From Bettongia penicillata ogilbyi (Eukaryota; Chordata; Mammalia; Diprotodontia; Potoroidae), in contig JAJHZJ010000399.1 in assembly GCA_023548195.1 (NCBI GenBank), positions 6,515,100 through 6,579,099 of the forward strand: DNA of 64,000 nucleotides, given 5' to 3'. Both the position numbers and the translations under genes were made by a program. Positions 11,888 through 24,310 of this stretch are shown piece after piece; the first letter of the stretch is position 1; every line of letters starts with the position of its first letter. The notes beneath the pieces were generated by a model that was not told the DNA's origin, ran no database searches, and saw nothing but the letters and a program-made list of their open reading frames with translations.

Positions 11888-12165
11888 TTTTGTGTTTGTC
11901 CTTTATTCTTGAAGAGGACCATGCCATCAAGATGATGTCATGACTTGCAGTTGACTTTGATTTCAGTGAGGGAGAGCTGTGCAAGGTCACCAAACTCACT
12001 TTCTTCTCCTGGGAAATCTGAGTCCAGTGACCTGATATTTATCAGGATGACTAGAGATGGCCCAGGATGCAATGTGTGACCTTGGTCCTTTCAGGCTCAG
12101 GTCTTTTCACATTCTCACTTTCAGTGAGATACACCCATTCAGTGATCATGAAGATTTCGTTGAAG
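11888..12165 (+). mobile_element. Marsupial SINE, GAAGAGGACCATGACATCA-head family
   Basis: 'tgtttgtcctttattcttga', 'agaggaccatgccatcaaga', 'ttgcagttgactttgatttc', 'gctgtgcaaggtcacc' and 'gatggcccaggatgc' match the other copies in this window at 12655, 20515 and 33719. This is the longest good copy apart from 20515. Confidence 0.75.
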
Positions 12166-12279
12166 AAGTATTATAGACTCCAAACAGTTGAATTAATTAC
12201 TAATGAAGCTATGTGAAAACAGAAGCTTCCAGAGAAACTTGCCTCTAAAAGGAAACTTTCCACTAAAAAAGAAACCTTC

Positions 12280-12650
12280 TGGAAATCAATTTAGAATTAC
12301 ATACAAGAAATTATTTATCATATTTTATATGATAAATATAAAAAAAGTTGCTAAATAGTGCATATGTACCCTTTGACCAAGATATATCATGAGTAAGTCT
12401 TTGCCCCAAATAGATCCAAGAGAGAAGACCCCACACATATAAAAACATATAAAAACATTATATCAGTAAAATATTGGCAAAACAAACAAATAAAACCCCT
12501 GGAAACTAAGGGAATACTCATCATTTGAGGAATGGCTGAATTAGGTGTGATATAATAAACATGATGGCATACTCTTGTGATGTAAGAAATGAGGAAATAG
12601 ATGCTTCAAAAAAGACACGAAATGAGTTGTGTGAATTCATAACAGTGAAA
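12280..12650 (+). pseudogene. L1 ORF2 C-terminal end / 3' UTR fragment
   Basis: 'gcatatgtaccctttgacca', 'aagaccccacacatataaaa', 'gaatactcatcatttgagga' and 'gtaagaaatgaggaaatagatg' follow the L1 ORF2 end as seen at 3295-3515. Short, diverged, flanked on both sides by the same SINE family. Confidence 0.7.
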
Positions 12651-12654
12651 ATAT

Positions 12655-12780
12655 TGCTTGTCTTTCATTCTTTGAAAGGACCATGACATCAGGGTAGTGA
12701 TGCCATGACATGCAATTGAATTGGATTTAACTGAGGGAGGCTAGTGCAAAGTCTCTTCCAGAGTTATTGGGGTCTACTGT
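12655..12780 (+). mobile_element. Marsupial SINE, GAAGAGGACC-head family (partial)
   Basis: 'tgtctttcattctttgaaag' and 'gaccatgacatcagggtagt' head followed by 'gaattggatttaactgaggg'. 3' truncated. Confidence 0.65.
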
Positions 12781-13198
12781 TGAAGTAAGCAGGTAAAGAA
12801 GAACAATTTGTGCTTTTTTAAAAATCTCAACATTATAAAATGAAAAATCTTGAAGATTCTTATAAACTGATGAAGAATGACAAAGCACCATTTGTACAAT
12901 GAGTACAAAGCTGCAGAAATGAATAACTTTGAAAGCTGTAAGAACACTTTACGTTTTATACCTTTAATGATTAGCAGAGTGCTTGTCATATAGTAAATGC
13001 TTACTAATCCCATTCCTCTTTGCAATATTATGACTTTAACGTTTGATATTCTCATGAAATAAAAAAGAAAATATACAAAGAAGAAAACTAAATCTAATAT
13101 GAAAGTATTTGTTTGTAGTGCGAAAATTATATTTGAATGTAAAGTTTGATGTAAAAAAATTATAATAAATAGTAGAACCCCTATGCTTTAACACCAGT
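12781..13198. other. No gene seen
   Basis: AT-rich. A 93-codon minus frame (12774-13055) partly overlaps the SINE end and has no motif. 'cattataaaatgaaaaatct', 'acctttaatgattagcagag' and 'tgcttgtcatatagtaaatgc' hint at an old SINE tail (12955-13005). Confidence 0.35.
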
Positions 13199-13199
13199 C

Positions 13200-13450
13200 T
13201 AACTCATGGGCAGCTAGGTGGCAGAATGGAAAGAGTGCAGGACCTTGAGTCAGAGAGACTGAGTTCAAACCTAGCTGCAGGTACTTACTAATTCTGTGAC
13301 CCTGGGCAAATAATTTAACCTTGTTTGCCTTGGTTTCCTCATCTGAAAAATAAGCTACAGAAAAGTTCAAGCCACATCAGTATCTCAACCATGAAAACTG
13401 CAAATGAGGCTGTCAAGAGTTAAACTCAACTGAACAGTGACAATGACATT
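13200..13450 (+). mobile_element. CORE-SINE (MON1/MIR type), full length
   Basis: tRNA head 'gggcagctaggtggcagaat', 'agtcagagagactgagttca', the CORE segment 'ctgtgaccctgggcaaataa' and 'tggtttcctcatctgaaaaa', and a 3' part ending 'aagagttaaactcaactgaa'. This is one of the clearest marsupial SINEs here. Confidence 0.8.
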
Positions 13451-14770
13451 TTAGGCCAGAACCAAAAGTGTAACAAGTTCACTAAAAACCATCCATCTTT
13501 GATTTGTTTCTAATGGATTTTTTTAACTTATGGAATAAGAGAGGAATTTCTAGAACATAGTGTAATAATTATGAGATTGATATGATATGATATTTTACTT
13601 GTAACAGTTATGTAGGCTGACCACAGGATCTATCTGAAAACAGGTTCCTTTGTGTTTCTCTTAAGGGAACAAAAAAAATACTTTCCTCTCCTCTCCTCAG
13701 TGGTATCCTTGAAAAGTGGCTAAAGTGGCATAGTTACTTCCCTTCATTTTTCTCCCACCTATTGTCCAGGTCCAAGAGTAAATTTAAGTTGACCTCACTG
13801 AATTCTGAGATCATCAGTTTTTGGTTTTCCGCAATAAATGCTTCTTTAAGCTTCTTTTAGAGTCACTAAATATCAAAGAATTCTTTGAAAACTTTGCTTG
13901 CTGATCAAAGAGTTTCAGGGCCACTTTACATGAAATGTGGTACATTTGGAACTGGGAGCTATGACAGGAGCAGGACCATCTAAGTCTGTTTCTGGGAAAG
14001 TATTCTCATAACATGAGTCTGGGTCCCACTAGAATCTTCCCTGACCTGACGCTGACTCAAAGAAAGCTATCCTGTGTTTTGTTATTCTTGCTTTAGGTCC
14101 AAGGAGAAGTGCATTGTCAGGAAAACTATATGAAAAGTAATATTTTCATTCTATGAAGTTGCTTTTCTAGAAATCAATAAAGATGCTCATGCACCTCCGA
14201 GTTTTATTGATTTTTTTTTCAAAAATGAATGAGCTCTAGTTGGTGCTTTGAGACAAATTTTTTATAAATCAATGCAGGTTGTATTTGGGTATAACCTTGA
14301 GAATTAACAAAACACTCAGGATTATTAATATTGAAAAATATCACCCAAGCTCTGCAAATATTTGAACTAGTATGTATGAGAAAAAAGCAATTCTGGCTTT
14401 TTATAGATCACAGAATGTATCACTTTTTATGGTAAAGTGATGAAATCCAGTTAGATTTAAGGCCGTCATCAAACACATCATGTGACTATGTATATACAAA
14501 TTCTAAATTATGTAATTTGCCTTCTGGTGCATGTCAACCTCTTGTGGCAAGTATGGACCTTCCCTTTATTTTCCCCAAGACCTGATCACTCCTGCAGAAA
14601 TCGATCTTTCAGACCCCTGACTTTCATAGATCAACAGTCAGACACTGAGAGGCAGAAAGATAACGCTATCAGCAACTCTGAAATTCTGTGTTCTACTTAA
14701 CCTTACTCTCACATTCCCCTTAATTTAATACTCATATGAGAAAAGCAAATGGCTAACTATCCTCAAGTTA
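13451..14770. other. No gene or clear repeat seen
   Basis: Moderately AT-rich. A 72-codon plus frame at 14482-14700 has no motif. Nothing recognised. Confidence 0.45.
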
Positions 14771-14772
14771 CA

Positions 14773-14830
14773 AATATATATGTATATATACATATATATA
14801 TACACACACATATATATATATATTTATGTT
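14773..14830. repeat. TA/CA microsatellite
   Basis: Compound tract of ATATAT, GTATATATACATATATATATACACACACA and TATATATAT words. Confidence 0.9.
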
Positions 14831-14869
14831 ATAAGAAGTGAATAAAGGAATGATGTTTTTTTAAGTAGT

Positions 14870-15850
14870 ATTTATAAATTGCCTTCCATATGTAGTTGCT
14901 AGCCATACAAATACAAAGACAAGACAGTACCTGACCTAAAAAGATTACAATATCAAAGTGAAGATGGCATAAAAAAGGATTCATTAGTCAGAGAAAGAGG
15001 CTTTGGTTTGTAAAATCATTGGAATTGAGGGAGGAGGCATAGGGCAGTTTATACTTATATCCTATCTTGTTGTTTTGGTAGCACCACTTAAATTAATATT
15101 CCTAGAGCAATTGTGTAAAAAGGACGTTGTTTATTTTTGGGAGCAGGGAGTGGCACATGGTAACAAGGCTTATGGCAAGATGTCAAAGTATCGCCTGGTT
15201 TCCTGATATATGGCTAAGTGGGATGTGATGCTAGCTAAATATAGTGAGTTATGTGAAGTCATATAAGAGATAAAGGGCTACCTTTCTATAATCCTCTTTG
15301 GTCAGGTCTAACAAAGCACTGTTACAACCTAACCTGTTAATTATCTCAATTGCCTTATTAATTCTAAAATGTTGCTATTGTCGTTGTTTTAACACATCTT
15401 TTGAGAGAAAGAAAAGGATAATAGTATTATTCGTTCTTTTGTCTTAGCTTTATCAAAACCATCATTTTAACACTGATGATTCATCCCTTGAAATTTAGGG
15501 CTTGATTCCAGACTTTTGAACAGTCTTAAATATTACCTAAGGAGTGAAAGACTTCTCTAAGACTTTGAAACAGTGAACTAAACAATTTGCTGCCTTTATC
15601 TATGTTCAAAGATTTCGGACATCTGGGAGAATGACCTTGTCCAGCTAGTTCTGAGACTGCATTGTAAATATCTCCCAGGAAAGACAGGAAGATGAATAAA
15701 TAAATGCCTTTATTCAATGCTTTTGAATTTGGAAAGCACCCCTACATAAACAACTTCTTTTGATTTTCATAGTAATTCTGTGAGGCAGAGCAGTACAAAT
15801 ATGTGAGGTAACAGGGAAAGCAAGACTTTGGAGACAGAGGACCTTTTTTC
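14870..15850. other. Unrecognised with THER-like scraps
   Basis: 14885-14965 ('ccatacaaatacaaagacaa', 'agtacctgacctaaaaagat') resembles the THER2-like 'gatacaaagacaaaaatgaaacagtcc' region. 14995-15055 is loosely like 19270-19335. 15715-15810 ('ttggaaagcacccctacata', 'tgattttcatagtaattctg') is a MIR-like scrap. No gene is evident. Confidence 0.4.
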
Positions 15851-15854
15851 AGAT

Positions 15855-16130
15855 AGTGAAGAGGATGATAAGTAGATGGATGAATAGAGTACTGAACCTA
15901 GAATTAGGAAGACCTGAGTTCAAAGACAGCCCAAGACACTTACTAGCTGTGCTTCCCTGGATAGTCAATCAGCTTCTGTCTGTCTCATTCTCCTCAAATG
16001 TAAAAGAGGATTATAATAATAATAGCAGCTACCTCAAAAGTTGTTACAAAGATCAAATGAGGAAATAACTGTGAATCACAATACAGTCCTTGCCACAAAG
16101 TAAATGTTATATAAATGCTTACTGCCTTTT
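15855..16130 (+). mobile_element. CORE-SINE (MON1/MIR type)
   Basis: 'gatgaatagagtactgaacc', 'aggaagacctgagttcaaag', 'agacacttactagctgtgct', 'aataataatagcagctacct', 'gatcaaatgaggaaataact' and 'gttatataaatgcttact' follow in SINE order. Confidence 0.75.
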
Positions 16131-17440
16131 CCTCCCTCCTAGGATTTAGTGTCTTCATGTGTAATGTGAGAATGTGAGAGTAGATGATTTATAAGCTTTT
16201 TTCAATTTCTAGATTTATAATAATGGATATTATAGTTAATATTTTTACAGTGCCTACTAGTTTCTAGACACTCATAAGGACTTTAAAAATATTATTTTTA
16301 TTTGATCTGCATAACAACCTTTAAAGATTGGTGTTAATAGTATGGTCATAATTTTACAGCAGCTAAGAGACAAGGTCAGGGTATCTCAATTTGAATTCAA
16401 TGTTTTCTCACAGTTTTTGGCTTATTCCAACTACATTCAGCTTTGGGTTTGACAAGTGTGCAGGTGGACATTTGACTCAACTTGATTCATCCTAACAAAT
16501 AGGATAAAAACAGTTTCCTTTCCTAGCTATGAGGTGATGAAAATCATTGCTTCTCACAGATGACAATGTGGGAAAAGTTTTGAAAATCATGACACTTATA
16601 TAATGTCCTTCCTGGGAAGGATTATTACCTTATAAAAGATATGTAGGGCCTCAATGTCAAATTATAGGATCAGACAAGAAAGAGAATCTCTATGAACACT
16701 TCTTAATGTGAAAATTTTGTCACCTGACAGAATCAGCTTATTTAATGGAATAAAAATGGATGGATGGCTTGTTAGCAGCTGAGATTTCAAAATAAGTTGA
16801 TGTGATATCACCCTGGGACACTCAGGTAGGATGCAGTGTGTACACATATAATTCTCAATTTAGGATCATTTATAGTTTCTGACTTTGAAAGGTGAATGTG
16901 TTTATTAAATTCTTATCTCCTCACTAGTTATCCCAGGACCTGCCAGAGTTTAAGGGATTTCATATGTGCAATCCTCTGACAACAATGATATAATCATCTT
17001 GGCACTATACTTCCTAAATAAGAGGGGTATGGCTAGCTGTCTTTATTACAGTGGGTTAGTTTGAAATCATGCCATGTACATCCTCTTGTGTCCAGGTATA
17101 TACCTCCTTGCAGAATAGATGAAATCCAGGAGCAGCTGGACAGCTCAAGCAACTGTAATAAGGGAAAAATGAAGTCATCTTTACATTTATATATAGTCAT
17201 TTGTGTCTAATGACAGTCATCTCTGGATGGGAGAGGGAGGAAAGAAGTTTTCATGATAATTTTAATATTTATTTAAAAGGAATAGCAAGCCAAAAGAAAT
17301 AACAAAGGACAGACATAATCCAAATCTATGGATGTCAAAATGGATTTAAATGTTTGGGGTTGGAAGGAGGCTGTGTTATCCATCTTTATATTAATGAGAT
17401 ATCATCCAACCACGAGAAAATATCCTCATGTTACTAAATA
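16131..17440. other. No gene; one weak MIR-like patch
   Basis: 16285-16365 ('tttgatctgcataacaacct', 'attttacagcagctaagaga') is MIR-like. The remainder to 17440 shows no feature I can support. Confidence 0.4.
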
Positions 17441-17444
17441 TATG

Positions 17445-17602
17445 TGTGTTCACATATACACACACACACATACACTCATATGTACACACAAAGGTATACA
17501 TATATATATATGCATGCACACACATATACATAGATACATACATGCACACATGTAGGGTACTATGTATGTTACATTATATATATATATATATATATATGTT
17601 GT
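17445..17602. repeat. CA/TA/CATA compound microsatellites
   Basis: CA-rich 17455-17485, TATA and CATA mix 17495-17550, and (TA)n at about 17575-17597. The overlapping frames of YIYTHTHT type are low-complexity artefacts. Confidence 0.85.
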
Positions 17603-17639
17603 ATGTGCTATATATAGTTTTATGTATGAAAATCGATGT

Positions 17640-18020
17640 GTCTGTAGAACCAGGGAGAATGTTGTACACAGTAACAGCAATATTGTTCAATAAAGAACTG
17701 TGGATGACTTAGCTATTCTCAGAAATACAATGATTCAAGACAATTGGAAGGGCTAATGATGAGGCATGCTATCCACCTCTAGAGAAAGAACTGACATTGT
17801 TTGAATACAAACTGAAGCATGTTATTTTTCACTTTCTTTCATTTTTTTTCTTTTACTGAGTTTTATACAAAATGACTAATATAGAAATGTTTTGAATAAT
17901 TGGATATATATATATATATATATAACTTGTATCTGCTTACTGTCTCAGGGTAAGGAGGGAAGAGGGAGTGATAGAATTTGGAACTCAAAACTTGAAATAA
18001 AAATGCTTTTAAAATTGGAA
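17640..18020 (+). mobile_element. L1 3' UTR fragment
   Basis: 'agaaccagggagaatgttgt', 'acacagtaacagcaatattg', 'cagaaatacaatgattcaag', 'ctatccacctctagagaaag', 'aaatgactaatatagaaatg' and 'tttggaactcaaaacttgaa' are the same landmarks as at 55560-55930. A (TA)n is embedded at 17905-17925. Confidence 0.75.
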
Positions 18021-18930
18021 AAGATTATATGCGTGTGTATGCATACATGCATTGTTATCACAGTGTGATAAAATAATATAGCCTTAAAAAAAGAATAGCA
18101 AGTTGTGCATGGTGGATTTGTGCTTTCATGTGAAATCATTTATGCATTGTGCTATGTTGTCAGAGTGCTTATTTTCTTCCTTGAATTAAGAATACTAAAA
18201 ATAAAAATTAAAACATTAACCCAAGATTTCTTTTACCTGGAGCCCTGATCCCCATAACAGAATATTTAAATAGGATTTATATTAGCAACTAACTAAAAAA
18301 GGTTCTTTTGAGGATCAAATGTGATATATGTAAAACACTAAGTCCAGTTTCAGGCACAAAGTAGGTGTTTATAGATATTTTTATTACTTTCCTTTCCATT
18401 TATGAATCCATTCCTGTAACTCAATTTTTTTATCTACAAAGTAAGGATAAATGAAATCTTTTTTTCAGCTCCCCCCTGCAAGCCCTTCCCAAATGTTATC
18501 CAACTGCTGTATGCATGTCTTTTCTGATGCTAGATAGCTTCCTATTTCAGAGGAGAGGGCAGAAGCAAGGGTTAAACTGAAGAGTTATAGCACCTTGGTT
18601 CATGGACAAAAATGACACTAACTGGTTTGCATGATCATCACTAAACATTTTCTTCTTTGTGCTCATATGTGCACAATAGGCCATTACTCTGGGTCTTAGC
18701 TGCAGGCCGTACAATCTACTGGTGGGAAGAATCTCAACAGTATTGAGGTCAAACATGGTAGATAGCAATGGGGCCAGAAGCAATGCTTCCCTGACGGCAA
18801 CGTCTGCCGTTCAAAGCAGGCTCCTAGAAAACTTGTAAATACATGACTTCCTCTTTTATGCTAAGGTAGTTTATTTCTCAGGGAATAAGCCTGCTTTTTT
18901 GTTTTTATTGCTTCTGCTACACTTGGTGAA
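18021..18930. other. Mostly unrecognised, with a CORE-SINE tail
   Basis: 18305-18395 ('gaggatcaaatgtgatatat', 'gtaaaacactaagtccagtt', 'caggcacaaagtaggtgttt') is the 3' part of a CORE-SINE. A 78-codon minus frame at 18547-18783 has no motif. Confidence 0.5.
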
Positions 18931-18937
18931 TCGTGTG

Positions 18938-18988
<51 letters not shown>
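18931..18988. repeat. (GT)n microsatellite
   Basis: About 58 bp of GT dinucleotides with one TTTG interruption. Confidence 0.95.
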
Positions 18989-18991
<3 letters not shown>

Positions 18992-19034
18992 TCAAGTTCA
19001 ATTCACTTTCCATAACATTTGGTACAGCAATCAG

Positions 19035-19280
19035 GGCGATTTTTTTCAGGGCTGAAAGACATCTTAGAAATGACCTTGTGCATCCACCTCATTTCATGTA
19101 TGAGGAAAGTGAGGCACAGAGTGAAATGAGCAAGTGAAAACAAAATGAAAAAGAATTTATTAAGAGACTATGTCATATGTCAGTGTTGATGTTACAAATA
19201 TAAAAGGGGGAAAGTCCCTGCCCTCAAGAAATTTATAATCTAAAGAGGGAGACAAAATATATAGGGCAGTCATGGCCATG
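19035..19280 (+). mobile_element. MIR-like patch and THER2-like SINE
   Basis: 19040-19130 ('ctgaaagacatcttagaaat', 'catttcatgtatgaggaaag', 'tgaggcacag') is MIR-like. 19150-19260 ('aatttattaagagactatgt', 'agtccctgccctcaagaaat', 'ctaaagagggagacaaaata') is THER2-like. Confidence 0.55.
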
Positions 19281-19319
19281 GAAAACAGTTTTGATCTGTG
19301 AAATCATAGGGATTGTGGG

Positions 19320-19870
19320 TGGAACCATGGGGCATTTAATAGTCACACTGTAATCATAATTTAAAATGGAGAGATCTTTCTCATTCATTATTAAGTCCAT
19401 GTGACCTGCCTGGGTCACATGGAAGTCTGAGTCACATGGAGCCTGTGGTGGGAGGAGTTTGCTGAATAAATGGAACTAAAAGGTTAGAAGAGAAAAAGGT
19501 AGAGCTAGAGCAGAGCTGAGAGGATGTTCATTTTGAGAGCAGTCAGAGCTATAAGGGAAGCATTCGAGCAGGCAACCGGCCAGTATGAGTGAAAGGGCTT
19601 GTTTGTGATTTTATTTAAGGTACGCTTCTTGTGATTTATTTAACAAAGCTTATTTGTGGGACGTTTAGCAGGAGAAGGCTTTGGAATGGTGTTGTTCTTT
19701 GTGTTTCTATTGTATATAGATTTTTGTTTCTCCAATGGATTTGTCTTCCTGTTGTCTGAATAATTGTTTTGGTTCTGCCTTCCACGTAGAGAGTCTGTGG
19801 TATTTTGCATTTCAGAATTGCACTGGGACATTCATGACCACAGTAGGTGCTGTGAATATCCCATTGGGGC
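19320..19870 (+). mobile_element. LTR-like interspersed repeat, copy 1
   Basis: Shares a long colinear similarity with the reverse complement of 54475-54960: 'agatctttctcattcatta', 'ctgggtcacatggaagtctg', 'tggtgggaggagtttgctga', 'tgtctgaataattgttttgg' and 'tgaccacagtaggtgctgtg'. The polyadenylation-like motif near the 3' end (GTCTGAATAA) and the U3/R/U5-like length suggest a solo LTR of a non-autonomous ERV3/MaLR type. Exact ends are not resolved. The family is not identified. Confidence 0.5.
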
Positions 19871-20129
19871 TACACACACCCTTTCCAAAAATAGAACTGA
19901 CTTTATTACTGCTGCTAGAATAAGAAGTGGAAAGTGGATAGGAGAGGGAGGATGTGTGTGTAATAGGGTTAAGGCTGAGATACCTGATTAGGCCTTAGTT
20001 TCCAGAAAGCTTGCTAGATGGCATGTAAAGTATGGCATGACGATAGTTATACATAACAAGACTAGGTGAGTTTGTATTCACTCACATAACAATCAGGACA
20101 GTTCAGCACCAGAGCAAAGTTCCAAGAAG

Positions 20130-20390
20130 AATATTCAAAGTATAATAGATATGGGAATGGACTCGAAGTCAGAAAGATTTCTGTGTAAATATGAATTCTG
20201 GCACTTTACTAAATTATGCGACCATGGTCAAGTCTCATAAGTTCTGTGAGCCTCAGCAGTAAAATGTGGGTAATAATACCCATTCGACCCTCTCACAGAT
20301 TTGGTGTCAGCCTCAAATTAAGTATCCTGTGTCAAGTCTTTGTAAACCATAAATTACCATATGAATGTGAGACATTATTAATTTAATGAT
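20130..20390 (+). mobile_element. CORE-SINE (MIR type)
   Basis: 'aatggactcgaagtcagaaa', 'gaattctggcactttactaa', 'aagtctcataagttctgtga' and 'cagtaaaatgtgggtaataa' follow the MIR order and end near 'atattattaatttaatg'. Confidence 0.6.
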
Positions 20391-20514
20391 TAGTAATATT
20401 ATTGCAAATCCCAGAACTAATGACTGGGTCTGAGGGCTACCTTAGGAATCAATTGTAGGCAGTTCCTGACTACTAAGATATCTCTTTTTATGGTTACGGA
20501 GCTCTCAGAACTTC

Positions 20515-20830
20515 ATCTTATGTTTGTCCTTAATTCTCGAAGAAGACCATGACATCAGGGAGATGATGACATGACTTGCAGTTGACTTTGATTTGAGTGA
20601 CCGAAGGTTGTGCAAGGTCACCGTCTCACTTTTTCCTTCAGAGCCATCTGAGTTCAGTGACCAGATACTCATCCAGACATCTGGAGATGAGCCAGGATGC
20701 AATAGGAGACTCTGGGTTTTCCTTTGGGTTTACTGGCTAGTTTTTGTTTTTGTTTTCCTCAAAGACCAAGCTTTAAGATCAATTCATTCTGGAGCTCATA
20801 GATTGGACAATAGGTCGCTGCTCTCCTAAC
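20515..20830 (+). mobile_element. Marsupial SINE, GAAGAGGACC-head family
   Basis: 'tgtttgtccttaattctcga', 'agaagaccatgacatcaggg', 'gcagttgactttgatttgag', 'gccatctgagttcagtgacc' and 'gatgagccaggatgc', then a T/G-rich 3' part. Colinear with 11888-12100. The overlapping open frames on both strands are only SINE sequence. Confidence 0.75.
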
Positions 20831-23566
20831 ACAGAGTAAATGTAAATACTAAAGAGTAACTGTTTCTCTTTTGGCCTGGAACCCTGAGGGTCTTCCCCTC
20901 CCAGATTATTATTATTTTTTTTTTTATTAAAGGGGCCATCCCTTGAGTAAATGCTTAAAGAGATCTATTCACTGAATGGGCATTAATTGTCTCACTCAAA
21001 TTGAGAAGTTCAGGATAACTAGTGAATAGTTTTCTAGAATTGTCATAAAGTTATATTCTTAGACTACTTTTCATTTAAATGTCAGAGTATTGCTATAACA
21101 ATAGAATCCATTACTTTACTTCTGTTTCTATGCCTTGAGGAGGAAGAGGAAACCATTTCCACAATGCTTATGTCCAGGAAGTTTTGAACTTGCTCCCATA
21201 TTGTGACTAATATAGAAATAGAGAACAACAATATTGGACTATTGATTGATACTTTAACATTTGGAAAGACAAGGAAGTGTCTGTTTCTATATTTTTTTTC
21301 ATTTTGTTTTCTTTCCTTATAGTAGACTGGTCTGTAATAACATGTTTATTTGAACATGTGACAAGTTATCTAAAAATTTGAGAACTTTCAAAGTGATTCC
21401 ATTCCACTCAATTACCTTAAATTCAATGAATTTTTCTAAATTAATATGCATTAAGTACCTTATGTGATTAGGTTTGTTATTCAGGTTTCTCAAATAAACA
21501 GTAACTGCTCAGTTTCAAGAACCAGGTAAATTATTGATAATGTATTTTTAGTCATGAGCCCAATTCACTCAAACTTTAGTGGGCAGAGTTACATGGGAAT
21601 CTGGCCTTCAAATCTAACAAATATTTCTTCTAATTTTCTATTAATAAAATCAATTCATCATTTCATAATTGTGCAAGGCTCAATATGATTGCTTCTGGAA
21701 ATATGTAAACAGATCCAGCAGTCTAAATGTAAAGAACTAAATGAAATTCTAAATGAAAGAACAGAAGCCTCTCACAATGTCAGGCAGTAACAGCCAGTTT
21801 TTCTCTGATAGCAATGCGAAGACTATTATAAAATTATAGTCTGGGTCAGTGGGATTTTTATTTAGAAATATAAATATAGAGCTAGATGAGATAACAGAGG
21901 CCACTAAGTACATCTTCATCACTTAGCAAAACATGAATCTGAAGCCCCAGTAATCAATCCACAAAAAGTGAAAAGCAGGTAGCATTATAACCTGCTGCCA
22001 TTTGAAAAAAAAAATTCTTTAGTCTTTCTGATGGCATTAGATTGATGGGCCTGAGCTTTTCTTTGAACTGGATGGTTTCCAAGTTTTCATGATCCATAAT
22101 TCATGATTCCAAGGTCTTAAGATTTATGATTCAAATTTTCATGATTTTGCATTTTCCAAGGAGTAGGCTTAACCTGCATGCATGTAATAAATAGAAGAAC
22201 AGTCTTACCGAAGTTTCAAGCTACCGAAGCTTAAAAACATTCATAAGACTTAAATTTAATTATAATAGCAGAAACAAACTAAATTTTAATATTGACTAAA
22301 TTAGTCATATTTTAGAGAGAATATTTTTTAAAAAATTATCTGACTCATAACATCAAAAATCAGTCAAATTTTCCAGGGAAGTTACATTTTAGATTCAAAG
22401 GAACCAAGAACAGCCAAAAAACATTCTAAGGATTTGAAAAAAGAAAAGCATAGCTAAAGGCTGCCTGGTAATACCTACTTCTCTCTAGGAGACACAGTCT
22501 CACTTACGATCATATTTTTCTTTATGTATTTCTTTTAATCTATTAGACATCTCTTTTAAAGGAAAAATAAAATAATTGTGTCACCCAAATCCTCTTTCTC
22601 ATTGGTGGCAGGCAACTGTTTTTATTTTTGACAGGTCAAAGAGCAGTAGAATAAAGAGGTTCACTTCGCATGATATCAGTGATGTACTTCCTCACCCTTT
22701 AGCTTAACATTTAGATACATTTTAGTACAAATAATACATCCTGTGAAAAAGAGGAAAAAAACACAAAAGAAGATACATTTGAAGCTCTTTGTGAAAGGGA
22801 GCAATAGTCTGAGGAAGAAGGATGTGTTTTTCTCCAAGAAATGTTACAGAAGAATCATAGAACCTGTCGATCAATAAGGACCAGCAGAAGCAAAGAATAA
22901 TAGGGCTTGGTATATCTCTGCTTATAGGTCCAAAGGCAGGTATTTGTTAGCATGATAACTATAGAGATATCTGCTGTCTTCCCAAGACATACACCCAATT
23001 TATTTCAAGGTATATTTCCAAAAGTTATCCAAAAAGGATGACAAATATGCATTTGGGGTAAGTCGCATGAACATAATTGTATTGTCACAAATGATTGTGA
23101 AAATATTATCAAAGAATATTGAATCTTGATAAAACATTGGTCCATTGGGTGCACAAGTTCCCTCACTATTCCCTTACTACTATATATTTGAAGGCAATGT
23201 TTGCAGAAGGGTAAAATCTAATTGGAATCATAGAGCTAGCAAAGAAATTGATGTAAGAGAAGTAAAAGTGTACTTTTGGATCATGATTTAAAATATAAGG
23301 ATTACAGATTCCAGGGAAAGAGAATACCTAATGAAGTTTAGTAAAAAGAAATGGTGTCCTACAAACCTAACCAAAACGAATTTAAATGGGGTAAAATTAA
23401 AGGACAGAGAAAACAGCTTATATATCTATTGGATATCTCCAATGAAGAAGGAATAGCTGTGGACATTCTTATAAATGAACAGAAACAAAATACAAGAAAG
23501 AAGACATTAATAAAAACCCATAGCCTCAAAGGTTTTCATGGAAATACTTTAAATGCATGTGGCAAG
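20831..23566. other. No gene or strong repeat seen
   Basis: AT-rich. A T-run lies at 20925-20940. 21870-21955 is faintly MIR-like ('agagctagatgagataacag'). The 80-codon plus frame at 23351-23593 is lysine-rich and runs into the L1 5' end; I do not recognise it, and it could be an old L1 or ERV scrap. Confidence 0.4.
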
Positions 23567-24310
23567 AGAAGTGGAGCCGAGATGACAGAGTAGAATCTCG
23601 AGCTCTTGCTGCAAAGTTCATAAAATGCCTTTTAAAAGGTCTCTAAACAAATTCTAGAGTAGCAGAAGCTACAAAATAGCAGTGTGAAATAGGTTTCCAG
23701 ACCAAGGCAACCTGGAAGGACAATAGGAAGGGTCTAATGTACGGGACCTGGAGACTACTAAAAATAAGTGTGTGTCTAGCAGACAGAGGTAGACCTGGAA
23801 TAGGCTACAGGGTGCTGAATCACCCTCATTGTTGGTGGTTTCCAGATTTATCACTATACAATTGCCAAAGACAGCTTCAAGTTCACTGAGAAAGCTTTCC
23901 TCTGAGTGAGATGGAGGTATTGTCCGAGCCCAGCTCCAGTCTCAAGGCAGCTAACAGTGGCTGCTTCTGGAACTTTCAGCCTACAGACCTTGGAGGAATT
24001 AAGCAGTTGATCTGCATCTCAAGTGGTGGTCTGGGGGTAAGGAGTAGTTATGGAGTGGTAGATCCAGGGGCAGCTTTGGAAAAGGAATCCTATTCCCAGT
24101 TACAGAGCAGAGAAAAGAGATCACTGAGCTTGTGTGTACTCAGGAGAGGAGATCTCATGTGGCCAAACCACCACTCCCATACACTTCATGAAGCTACTTC
24201 CAGGGAAACTCAGAGAGATTTCAACTGGCCTCTGCTTTGACACATCAGGCCACTCAGCACCAGGTGAGCTATAGCTTTATAGCCTCTAGCTGAAAGAACC
24301 AGAAGCCACA
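23567..24310 (+). promoter_or_regulatory. L1 5' UTR
   Basis: Begins with the GGAGCCGAGATG signature that also opens the elements at 51378 (GGAGCCAAGATGG) and 58253 (AGAGCCAAAATGG). L1 5' UTRs carry the internal promoter. This one is less CpG-rich than those of the half-L1 elements. The 109-codon frame at 23911-24240 is within it and not an L1 protein. Confidence 0.65.

Noticed and set aside
17328..17712. Open frames rich in Y, I, H and T on both strands
   Set aside because: They are translations of CA/TA microsatellites and have no independent support.
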